Positions 22,709-30,337 of a stretch of 52,255 bases of DNA are shown here, one piece after another. The stretch is taken from positions 1 to 52,255 of the forward strand of contig JAJYCQ010000008.1 in NCBI GenBank assembly GCA_021778315.1, read 5' to 3'. Numbering within the stretch: the first letter of the stretch is position 1; the number at the start of each line of letters is the position of its first letter. The stretch is from Acidobacteriota bacterium (lineage in GTDB: Bacteria > Acidobacteriota > Terriglobia > Terriglobales > Acidobacteriaceae). The position numbers and the translations under genes were made by a program. The notes beneath the pieces were generated by a model, which had not been told where the DNA came from, did no database searches, and was given only the letters and a program-made list of their open reading frames with translations.

Positions 22709-24891
22709 ACCTGGCCACGAAAATCCGCAACGTCGTCACCCACGCCAAGCGCTTCCTTGGCATCGACATCCTGCGCACAAAGTACGCCTACGCAAACGAT
22801 CCCCGCTTCGGCCACATCTCCGAGTCGCGCGTCGCCGACTCATGGGTCAGGACCACCTGCGGCTACTGCTCCGTCGGCTGCGGCATGTTGATCGGAGTCA
22901 AGGATGGCAAGGCCGTCGCCGCACGCGGCAATCCCGGTCACCCCGTCAACCGCGGCAAGCTTTGCCCCAAGGGCCTCAGCGAACACCACATGCTCACCGC
23001 TCCCGGCCGCGCCACCACACCCCTGCTGCGCAAAGATGGCGTCCTCACTCCCGTCTCATGGGACGAAGCCATCACTACCATGGTCACGCGCATCTGCTCC
23101 ATCCAGGCGCGGCATGGTCGCGGTGCACTCGGCGTTGTCGGCACCGGCCAACTCCTTACGGAAGAAACCTACACTCTCGGCAAGCTGGTGCAGCTCGGCT
23201 TCGGCACCTCCAACAACGATGGCAACACCACACTCTGCATGGCTAGCGCCGTCTCTGGCTACAAGCTCTCGTTCGGCAGCGACGGCCCTCCCGGCTCCTA
23301 CGAAGATCTCGAAACCGCTGACGTCATCCTCCTCATCGGCGCCAACATCGCCGACAACCATCCCATCCTCTGCGAGCGTCTACAGCGCAACCAGCACCGC
23401 ACCCTCATCGTCGCCGACCCGCGCGTAACCAAGACCGCCATGATGGCCGACATCCATCTCCCCGTAAAGCCGCGCTCCGACATCGCCCTGCTCAACGGCA
23501 TCGCCCACATCCTCATCCGCGACGGCCTCATCGACCGCGCCTACATCGACGCCCACACCGAAGGCTTCGCCGAGTTCGCCGCCTTCGTCGCCACCTTTAC
23601 GCCCGAGCACACCTCGCGCATCACCGGCCTCGGCGTCGATCTCATCGAGCACGTCGCCCATCTCTACGGCAACGCAAAGGCCGCATTCATCGGCTGGACC
23701 ATGGGCGTCAATCACTCCACCCAGGGCGCCGTCACCGTCACCGCCATCAATAACCTCGCGCTCATCACCGGCAACATCGGCCGCACAGGTGCCTCGCCTT
23801 TCTCCATCACCGGCCAGTGCAATGCGATGGGCACCCGCGAAACCGGCTTCACCTCCTCGCTCCCCGGCTACCGCAAGTTTGAAAATCCCGAGGACCGTCA
23901 AGCGCTCGCCGACATCTGGAACATCGACGTAGGCCGCATTCCCACACAGCGCGGCAAGGCCTATCCCGACATCATCGAAGCCGCCGTTGCTGGCAGCATC
24001 AAGGCCCTCTGGTTCGTCGCCACCAATCCCGCCGTCTCCTTTCCCAACTACGACCTCCTCGAATTCGCGTTCAAGAACATCGAGTTCCTCGTAGTACAGG
24101 ATGGCTTTCACCCCACACCCACGACGGCTCTCGCGGACCTCGTCCTCCCCGCCGCCATCTGGGGTGAGAAGGAAGGAACCTACACTAACTCCGAGCGCCG
24201 CATCAGCAAAGTGAACAAGGTCGTCGCCCCTCCCGGCGAAGCTCGCGCCGACTTCGACATCTTCCTCGCCATCGCCGACAAGCTCGGCCTGCGCGAAGAG
24301 CTCTATCCCGGCTGGACCACCACCCACGACGCCTACAAGGATTGGCAGCGCGTCTCCGCCGGTCGCACCTGCGACTACAGCGCCATCTCCTGGGAGCAGA
24401 TCGAGCGCGAAGGCGGCGTCCAGTGGGGCGGCGATCGCCTCTACAGCGACGGCCGCTTCGCCTTCGACACTGGCCGCGCCCGCCTCCACTCCGTTCCCTG
24501 CGAACCATTCGCCGAGCAGCCCGACAAGGAGTACAACTTCATCCTCAACACCGGCCGCACCGTCGAGCACTGGCACACCCGCACCAAGACCGGCGCCATC
24601 GCCATGCTCAACGGCATGGTGCCCAACGCATGGCTGGAGATGAACCCCATCGACGCCGCGCAACTCAAGCTGCGCTCCCACGACCGCGTCACCATCATCT
24701 CGCGCCGCAACCGCGTGGCGCAGGTCGAGTTGCGCATCACCGGCATCGTCGCTCCCGGCCAGGTCTTCATGCCCTTCCACTTTCCCGAGGCCAACTCCAA
24801 CCTCGTCACCCTCGGCGCGTTCGATCCCATCTCGCGCGAGCCTAACTTCAAACAGTGCGCCGTTCGCGTAGAGAAGTCCGTTTCACCTTGA
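22705..24891 (+). CDS. nasA: Assimilatory nitrate reductase catalytic subunit (molybdopterin)
   Basis: A 728-residue molybdopterin oxidoreductase of the NasA/NarB group. The N-terminal [4Fe-4S] site is Cys52, Cys55, Cys59 and Cys87 (CGYCSVGC then KLCPKG). The middle has GNTTLCMASA and the MGVNHSTQG and GNIGRTGASPFSITGQCNAMG regions conserved in assimilatory nitrate reductases; the C-terminal molybdopterin-dinucleotide-binding domain has NTGRTVEHWHTRTKTG. There is no twin-arginine signal, so it acts in the cytoplasm. It lacks the C-terminal [2Fe-2S]/BFD domain of some NasA proteins. Electrons must come from another protein, most simply the DmsBC-like fusion whose stop it overlaps by 4 bp. Formate dehydrogenase-like proteins share the fold, but gene context favours nitrate. 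Confidence 0.88.
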   Translation: MNLATKIRNVVTHAKRFLGIDILRTKYAYANDPRFGHISESRVADSWVRTTCGYCSVGCGMLIGVKDGKAVAARGNPGHPVNRGKLCPKGLSEHHMLTAPGRATTPLLRKDGVLTPVSWDEAITTMVTRICSIQARHGRGALGVVGTGQLLTEETYTLGKLVQLGFGTSNNDGNTTLCMASAVSGYKLSFGSDGPPGSYEDLETADVILLIGANIADNHPILCERLQRNQHRTLIVADPRVTKTAMMADIHLPVKPRSDIALLNGIAHILIRDGLIDRAYIDAHTEGFAEFAAFVATFTPEHTSRITGLGVDLIEHVAHLYGNAKAAFIGWTMGVNHSTQGAVTVTAINNLALITGNIGRTGASPFSITGQCNAMGTRETGFTSSLPGYRKFENPEDRQALADIWNIDVGRIPTQRGKAYPDIIEAAVAGSIKALWFVATNPAVSFPNYDLLEFAFKNIEFLVVQDGFHPTPTTALADLVLPAAIWGEKEGTYTNSERRISKVNKVVAPPGEARADFDIFLAIADKLGLREELYPGWTTTHDAYKDWQRVSAGRTCDYSAISWEQIEREGGVQWGGDRLYSDGRFAFDTGRARLHSVPCEPFAEQPDKEYNFILNTGRTVEHWHTRTKTGAIAMLNGMVPNAWLEMNPIDAAQLKLRSHDRVTIISRRNRVAQVELRITGIVAPGQVFMPFHFPEANSNLVTLGAFDPISREPNFKQCAVRVEKSVSP

Positions 24892-24903
24892 ACTAAAAGC
24901 TCT

Positions 24904-25029
24904 GCCGGCACTGTAGCCGGCCTTGATATCTCCCATGGCAACCACGACGTTGCTGTCCACGCCGAAGTGCAGCTCTCCAGCGCTTCGGTCACCCCACCCA
25001 ATCATTGATCGCACCACGCCCCCGCGTGG
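24904..25029 (+). promoter_or_regulatory. Four consecutive RNA hairpins in the nasA-narK spacer (ANTAR-target candidate)
   Basis: Hairpin A: GCCGGC (24904-24909), loop ACTGTA, GCCGGC (24916-24921). The hexaloop has A at position 1 and G at position 4, the ANTAR target signature. Hairpin B: GGCAAC (24937-24942), loop CACGAC, GTTGCT (24949-24954), extendable by two pairs. Hairpin C: nine pairs, CCGAAGTGC (24962-24970) with GCGCTTCGG (24980-24988). Hairpin D: CCACGC (25014-25019), CCCC, GCGTGG (25024-25029), whose 3' arm touches the ribosome site GGAAGGGA of narK. A and B are 15 bases apart, as in two-hairpin ANTAR targets. C and D would be the alternative terminator or translation-blocking structures, but neither has a U-tract. 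Confidence 0.5.
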
Positions 25030-25043
25030 AAGGGAATACGACT

Positions 25044-26354
25044 ATGAAGACGCATAAAGTGGAACAGCTCATCATCGCAACCGTCGGATTTTTCTGGTGC
25101 TTCCTCATGTGGTTCTCCACCGCCGCATTCAGCCCCAGCATCGCAGCCCACTATCACCTCAGCATCAAGGCCCTCGGCCTGCTCGCGAGCTCCGCCATCT
25201 GGATGGCCCCCATCGGTCGCATCGTCGCCGGCTGGGCCGCGGACCGCTTCGGCGCTCCTCGCACCTTTGCTCTCATCCTTAGCGTCTGCGGCGCCGTCTC
25301 CATCGCCTCAGCCTACACCACCAGCTACAAGCTCCTCTTCGCCGAGCGCGTCATCGTAGCCATCGCCGGCGTCTCCTTCGTCGTCGGCATCCAACACGTC
25401 GCGCAGTGGTTCAAGGCCCACGAGATCGGCACCGCCGAAGGCCTCTTCGCCGGCACCGGCAACGTCGGCGCCGGCGCTGGAGCCCTCGTCCTCCCACGCC
25501 TCTTCGGCACAAACTACCACGCCGCCTTCCTCTGGCTCGGCGTCATCGCCCTAGGAATCGCCGCCTGGTATCTCGTCCGCGGCCAGGCTGCCAGCTCCGT
25601 CGCGCAGCAGGCCCTCGTACGCAAGCAGAGCAATCTTCGCGGCACGCTCTTTGTCTGGAGCCGCTACATCGCCATCGCCCTCATGCTCGCCTACGCCATG
25701 TCCTTCGGCCTCGAGATCGCAATGAACGCGTGGCTGCCCGGCTACTTCACTCGCGGCTTCCACGCTGAAATCCTGGCCCTCGGATTCAGCGGAGTCGCGG
25801 GCCTTCAAATTGCTGCCGGAACCTTCGCTGCGGTGCAGTCCTTCACCGCATCGCTCTTCCGCCCCTTCTCCGGCTTCATGTCCGACCTCTTCCAGCGCAA
25901 AGGCTGGACACCACTCCCCCTCATAGCCAAAACCCTCCCCTACGCCCCGCGCCTCCACTGGCTCGGTCTATCGCTCATCCTCATCACCGTCACCATGGGA
26001 AGCCTCACTGTCGCCGGCCTCATGGGCTCGCTGCATCTCTCCGTGCTGGTTCTGGTCGCCATGGGTGTCTCCATCTCATTCGCCACTGGAGGCACCTTCG
26101 CTCTCGTTCCTCTGCTCTTCCATGATCGCCCTGGCGCAGCCGCAGGATTTATCGGCGGAGTATCCACTGCCGCGGGCATCGTGTATCCGCTCATCTTCGC
26201 CAGCGGCCACAACATCCACTGCGGCTATGCCTACGTCGCCCTCTACATGTTCGTTCCCATCACGCTCTTTTACTTCTGGGCCGCGCGTTATGAGCGCGCG
26301 CCACAGGAACACGGCCTCATCGAACACCGCGAACTGGTTGCTGAAGCCGCGTAA
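25044..26354 (+). CDS. narK: Nitrate/nitrite MFS transporter (NarK/NasA-type)
   Basis: A 436-residue MFS protein with about 12 membrane segments. It carries GRIVAGWAADRFGAPR in the 2-3 loop and a Gly-rich helix AGTGNVGAGAGALVLPRLFG, both typical of the nitrate/nitrite porter family, and a second Gly-rich segment near GGVSTAAGIVYPLIF. It would import nitrate, possibly exchanging nitrite. The ATG at 25044 has AAGGGA 8-9 bp upstream; an upstream in-frame TTG is less likely. It follows nasA by 152 bp of structured RNA, so it may be differentially expressed from the upstream genes. A 56-codon gene follows after 31 bp. Confidence 0.88.
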   Translation: MKTHKVEQLIIATVGFFWCFLMWFSTAAFSPSIAAHYHLSIKALGLLASSAIWMAPIGRIVAGWAADRFGAPRTFALILSVCGAVSIASAYTTSYKLLFAERVIVAIAGVSFVVGIQHVAQWFKAHEIGTAEGLFAGTGNVGAGAGALVLPRLFGTNYHAAFLWLGVIALGIAAWYLVRGQAASSVAQQALVRKQSNLRGTLFVWSRYIAIALMLAYAMSFGLEIAMNAWLPGYFTRGFHAEILALGFSGVAGLQIAAGTFAAVQSFTASLFRPFSGFMSDLFQRKGWTPLPLIAKTLPYAPRLHWLGLSLILITVTMGSLTVAGLMGSLHLSVLVLVAMGVSISFATGGTFALVPLLFHDRPGAAAGFIGGVSTAAGIVYPLIFASGHNIHCGYAYVALYMFVPITLFYFWAARYERAPQEHGLIEHRELVAEAA

Positions 26355-26385
26355 TTCCACTCATCCCTGAACCTGTGAGGCACTA

Positions 26386-26556
26386 ATGCACACTGACACG
26401 ACCGAAGTAATCGCAACCCACTCGATGCCCCACGAGCACTGGTACAAGTATGGGGTCGCCGTGCTCCTCCTCGAAATGATCATCGCTGTAGCCGTCTGCG
26501 GATACTCCCTCTATATGACCTTCCACGGGCTTGGAGGTTTCCCAGGAAAACACTGA
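26386..26556 (+). CDS. Small single-pass membrane protein at the end of the nitrate operon
   Basis: A 56-residue frame preceded by GTGAGG six bases before the ATG. Residues 1-20 are polar and His-rich (HEHWYKYG at the membrane edge). Residues 23-45 are a hydrophobic helix (VAVLLLEMIIAVAVCGYSLYM), and a short Gly-rich tail ends in FPGKH. No family is recognised. Position 31 bp after the transporter and its ribosome site support a real gene. It may stabilise the transporter or the membrane-bound reductase complex (inference). Confidence 0.6.
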   Translation: MHTDTTEVIATHSMPHEHWYKYGVAVLLLEMIIAVAVCGYSLYMTFHGLGGFPGKH

Positions 26557-27280
26557 ATCGACCTCGAGTCAGCAAAGCTTTAGGAATGACGCTGCACATA
26601 GGGTCGATCCAAGAAATCCAGAGCTCAAGACGGTCGGAAATTTCAGCGACAAGGAGGCCTTTGGGCTCCTCGTTGTTGCCAACACTCCAAAGCGCTCGCT
26701 CAATTGAGGGTAGGCGACACCCAACGGTTTGGTCCTGAAAAATGCTATACGGTCTCGGAATACATCTGGATGGTACAGAATTGCCAATGCGCGCTTAGGA
26801 GACGGGTCGGTCTGCAAATTTCCAACACGGTTATTGACCTTCTGGTCCTCGGACTATGTTCAGATCAGAGCTCCGGCTCGATGAAACGCAATTCTCGGAA
26901 TTGACGCTTAGTAAACTTCCGCGTGCGCGCAGCTTTACGATTCGCGGCAATCAGAGGTGCACCCTTATTGATGACATTCCCCGGATACTGTGGAACATGA
27001 GCCGAGGCACAGAGGCCGGAGTCAAGCCTCAACGACGGTGTAGCAGCGCGCGCATGCGATGCCTGGACGCCGGACAGGCATCGGCTCCCCTGCGGCACCT
27101 GAGGAATGTCTTGTTCGACCGCCGCGCACATATCTTTGGAAGACGCGTAGCGATCCCGGGCCCGACCGGAAGCCCCCAGTCTTAGCGGGGGAAGAGAGGG
27201 CAAAAGTGCCATCAGAATGAAAAGTACAAACGGACGGCTTACCGCGTTCCGCTTCAACCTATTGATTTTATTAGGTATGT
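26557..27280. other. Region without recognised genes between nitrate operon and att-like site
   Basis: Base composition drops to a more mixed level, and reading frames on both strands are short and without ribosome sites or domains. A modest hairpin GGAG-G-CC-TTT-GG-G-CTCC (26653-26669) lies about 100 bp after the last nitrate gene but lacks a U-tract. Probably degraded island DNA. No function is assigned. Confidence 0.4.
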
Positions 27281-27312
27281 TGGTAGCGTTACCGGGGCTC
27301 GAACCCGGTAAC
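27281..27312 (-). other. tRNA 3'-end-like palindrome, candidate attachment site
   Basis: On the minus strand the sequence ends in ...GCTACCA, preceded by a T-arm with loop TTCGAGC. GTTACCGGG (27288-27296) and CCCGGTAAC (27304-27312) are perfect 9-bp inverted repeats around seven bases. No matching 5' half of a tRNA (acceptor strand AGCGTTA) is found beside it, so this is not a complete tRNA gene. Tyrosine integrases often recombine in tRNA T-arms and leave a displaced 3' end next to the integrase gene, which here begins 190 bp away. Confidence 0.5.
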
Positions 27313-27501
27313 TTCGCCTTGAGAGCGCGCACGAAATACAGCCGCCAGCGGCGGCTCGTGCGCTCAGGATTTGCCGCTAAGAACGCCCCAGCGGGGCAGC
27401 GGCAAATCAGAACCTATATCCGAAGATGACTATGAGCATCGAACTCCCTGCGCCAGCCTCCGCCAGCGGCTCCGGCTAAAGACAGCTTCGGGAATAGCCG
27501 G

Positions 27502-28929
27502 TCAACGCGACTTGTTACGCTGAGCTCTTCTTGCTTGATCGCGTGTCGCGGCGGCCTTCGACGCATTCACCCTCGCGTCATCCGCGTCCGGTTGCGTCAG
27601 CTCCCATCCCGCCATGCCCTGCAACACACGATCAGCGTGCTTGATCGTGTTCACATGCCCGTAGTGCTGTTCGATCATTTGGACCGAGGTTCCCATTTGC
27701 TCGGCCAGGAAGTACACATCCACGCCTTCCTGCAAACGCAGCGTTGCATAGGTATGTCGAAAGCAGTAGGTGGAACGCGGCACGCCCTGCGTGCCTTCGC
27801 GCAGATTTGCCAAGTCCAGAAGATCGGCAATCAGTCTGCTGTACAGAGTCTTCGATGGCTTGCCAGTGACATTGGTAAAGACCCTGTCGTTCAGTTCCTT
27901 AACTTTGGAGATCACGCGGACGCGTTCCAAATAATCGCCAACGCTCTTCGGCGCAACCAGCTTGCGGGACTTGCCCTTTCCCTGCACAAACAGCACAACG
28001 ATCTCCCGGCCCTCGCGGTCCTTTGCAGGCATGATGTCACGCCAGCGCAGGTTCTTCATCTCCGCCGGCCTCATGCCCGTATTGCACGCAATCAGAATCA
28101 TGTTGTACGTGACGGTGCGATACCAGATGCTCGAAGGCTTCTCCGCCTCACCAATCCACTTCCTTCCGACAGTATGGAGCTTGCGGTACTCCTCCAGCGT
28201 GAACTCATCGCGTCGCATGGACTTGAGCTTGGGACGCTCATCGAAGCGCTGGCTGGCAGGAACGTAGTGCTTCTTGATGGCGTAGTTCATCACCGCGCCG
28301 AAGATAGACATCTCAAAACGAATGGTGGAGTCGCTGATAAAGGGAACCACCCGCTCCTCGGAAGGCTTGACTTCAATCGGCTTCAACACACGAATACCCA
28401 GGGTATGCTGCACCTTCGTGCGGCGTTCGGCTTCATGGTCCGCGAGAGTCTTCGCCATCTCGTCGCTGACCTCCCGGACGCCATTGCGCCGGTTACGGCC
28501 CGCGCCGTTCTCCCGCCGCCACGCGGGATAGCCACCCCATAGCTCATCGCCGATGAGGTGAACCTGTATGGAACCTACATACCGCTCCAAAGCACCTTCG
28601 AGGACGGCGCGGACCTTCTTCGGTCGCGCCGCACTGATCTCTCCACGCGTCGCCCGCGCCTCCTGCGTCAGCAGATACTCTCGTGCGACCTCACGGAAGG
28701 GATGGTTGAACACAGGAACATCGTGCTTCAAGCGGAACCGGATGTCGGAGTCGTGATCGAAGGCGCGCTCGCGCGCCACTTCGAGGTCAGTCGTCTTGAG
28801 CGAAACGGTCTTATAGCGGTCAGCCTTGGGGATCTTCATCCGGCAATACCACATCCGATGATCCACGTCGCCGCGCCGGAAGAGGATCAGTCCCGGTTTG
28901 ATCTCCGTCTTGTCGGTGACGAATGCCAT
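27502..28929 (-). CDS. Tyrosine recombinase / phage-type integrase
   Basis: A 475-residue site-specific recombinase. The N-terminal 210 residues form the arm- and core-binding domains. The catalytic domain carries Arg287 (NTGMRPAEMKNLRW), Arg391 with RHTYATLRL, and the nucleophile Tyr423 (EQHYGHVN). In the HxxR box the His position is Tyr388 (YCFR), a substitution tolerated in some integrases. The basic tail ends NKSR. The start at 28929 has GGAGG five bases upstream; the ATG at 28941 overlaps that site. It ends 190 bp from the tRNA-like palindrome. It is the only integrase in the window and the natural candidate for having moved the adjacent island. Confidence 0.9.
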   Translation of the reverse strand: MAFVTDKTEIKPGLILFRRGDVDHRMWYCRMKIPKADRYKTVSLKTTDLEVARERAFDHDSDIRFRLKHDVPVFNHPFREVAREYLLTQEARATRGEISAARPKKVRAVLEGALERYVGSIQVHLIGDELWGGYPAWRRENGAGRNRRNGVREVSDEMAKTLADHEAERRTKVQHTLGIRVLKPIEVKPSEERVVPFISDSTIRFEMSIFGAVMNYAIKKHYVPASQRFDERPKLKSMRRDEFTLEEYRKLHTVGRKWIGEAEKPSSIWYRTVTYNMILIACNTGMRPAEMKNLRWRDIMPAKDREGREIVVLFVQGKGKSRKLVAPKSVGDYLERVRVISKVKELNDRVFTNVTGKPSKTLYSRLIADLLDLANLREGTQGVPRSTYCFRHTYATLRLQEGVDVYFLAEQMGTSVQMIEQHYGHVNTIKHADRVLQGMAGWELTQPDADDARVNASKAAATRDQARRAQRNKSR

Positions 28930-28949
28930 ATTCGCCTCCATCGATAGAC

Positions 28950-29007
28950 TGTGCAGATTCTGTGCAGATTTTTTCTCTAACTTGTTGAATCCTCATAGTT
29001 GTGCAGG
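28950..29007. repeat. TGTGCAG cluster upstream of the integrase
   Basis: TGTGCAGA at 28950-28957 and 28961-28968 and TGTGCAGG from 29000, all in the same orientation, plus CGTACAGA nearby. The arrangement resembles the cluster at 7286-7317. The following stretch (29030-29085) is clearly AT-rich compared with the rest of the window. These may be integrase arm sites or island-boundary repeats. Confidence 0.4.
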
Positions 29008-29160
29008 ACTCGTACAGATGATATCGAAGAATTATCTTGTTTACTTATATTTATTTACGATATTATTCTCATTTCGACCGGAGCAGGACGGCTTCATGTC
29101 CTGCGCAGGGGAGAGACCCGCAGCTCCGCCCGCAGTCCCCCTACACCCAAAGGAAACCAG

Positions 29161-29198
29161 CTCTTAGCTCTTAGCTCTTAGCTCTTAGCTAGAAGCTT
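29161..29198. repeat. Tandem heptamer array (CTCTTAG x4, then CTAGAAG)
   Basis: Five perfect or near-perfect 7-bp units in tandem directly downstream of the galM stop codon. It belongs to the same heptamer family as the arrays at 1991, 7165, 31885, 31950 and 33893. Confidence 0.7.
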
Positions 29199-29205
29199 AA
29201 AAAAT

Positions 29206-30267
29206 CTACTCCACCCCAAATCTCCAAGTCGTCACACTCTCATACACCTCACCCGGCTTCAACGTCGTACTAGGAAACTCCGCATGATTCGGAGCATCCG
29301 GGAACCCCTGCGTCTCCAGGCAAAATCCACTCCGCTGCGCATACGCCACGCCGGACTTCCCCACCAGCGTCCCGTCCAGAAAGTTCCCCGAATAAAACTG
29401 AATTGCCGGCTCGGTCGTCTCCACCACCAGCACCCGTCCACTCCGAGGCTCCACCACCTTCGCCGCCGGCCTCAACTCCCCTGCCCTTCCACGAACCACC
29501 CAGTTGTGGTCATATCCTCGCCCAAACTTCAGTTGCTCGTTCTCCATTCCAATCCGAGACCCAATCACCGCACCCTGCCTGAAGTCGAACGGAGTCCCCG
29601 CCACCGCCGCAATCTCTCCCGTTGGTATCGCCGCCGCATCCGCCACCGGAGTAAACGCGTCCGCCTCCAGCGTCAGCACCTCGTCCAGAATCGTCCCACT
29701 CCCCTCCCCCGCCAGGTTGAAGTACGTATGATTCGTCAGGTTCACCACCGTCGTCTTATCGGTCGTAGCCGAATACTCAATCCTCACCAAATCTCCCCGC
29801 AGCGTATACCGAACCTTGGCCGTCAGCGTCCCCGGAAACCCCTGGTCGCCGTCCTCGCTCACCAGCGCAAACTCCACGCCGTCCTCCACCTCCCGCGAGC
29901 TCCAGTTGCGCCGGTCGAACCCCTCCACCCCGCCATGCAGCATGTTCACGCCATCGTTGATCGTCGTCTGCACCGTCTCGCCCTCGAGCACAAACCTCCC
30001 CTTCGCAATCCGGTTCGCAAACCGTCCCGCAATCACCCCAAGGTACGCATTCGTGTTCTCCACATACTCCCGCAGCGAGTCATATCCCAGCGCCACATCC
30101 GCCACCACTCCCTCGCGGTCCTTCGTCCGCAGCGCCGTCACCCTCGCTCCATATGAGATCAGCCGCAACTCCACAGCCCCGCTCGTCAGCGTAAACAACT
30201 CCACAACGCCACCATCCGCCAGCGTCCCAAACCTCTCCGACCGCACCACCGTACCCACACCATTCAT
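29206..30267 (-). CDS. galM: Aldose 1-epimerase (mutarotase)
   Basis: A 353-residue enzyme interconverting alpha and beta anomers of galactose, glucose and related sugars. Seen: YGARVTALRTKDREG near the N-terminus; GRFANRI; LHGG with FDRRNW; VVNLTNHTYFNLAGEG, which contains the catalytic His; PFDFR; YDHNWV; and FCLETQGFPDAPNHAEFPSTTLKPGEVY with the catalytic Glu. The ATG at 30267 is preferred since GGGAG lies nine bases upstream; the ATG two codons earlier is too close. No clear signal peptide, so cytoplasmic. Single gene; the upstream minus-strand neighbour ends 71 bp away. Confidence 0.9.
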   Translation of the reverse strand: MNGVGTVVRSERFGTLADGGVVELFTLTSGAVELRLISYGARVTALRTKDREGVVADVALGYDSLREYVENTNAYLGVIAGRFANRIAKGRFVLEGETVQTTINDGVNMLHGGVEGFDRRNWSSREVEDGVEFALVSEDGDQGFPGTLTAKVRYTLRGDLVRIEYSATTDKTTVVNLTNHTYFNLAGEGSGTILDEVLTLEADAFTPVADAAAIPTGEIAAVAGTPFDFRQGAVIGSRIGMENEQLKFGRGYDHNWVVRGRAGELRPAAKVVEPRSGRVLVVETTEPAIQFYSGNFLDGTLVGKSGVAYAQRSGFCLETQGFPDAPNHAEFPSTTLKPGEVYESVTTWRFGVE

Positions 30268-30337
30268 CGACATAGACTCCCAGCATACCCCCTCTGCCCG
30301 CACCTCCGCGACCGCGAGCCACCTCGTCAAGTCCGCC

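Noticed and set aside
26865..27332. A 155-codon minus-strand frame starting in the tRNA-like sequence
   Set aside because: Its first residues simply translate the T-arm/CCA palindrome and the rest matches no family; no ribosome site.
29161..29198. CRISPR-like array
   Set aside because: Units are only 7 bp with no spacers and no cas genes nearby.
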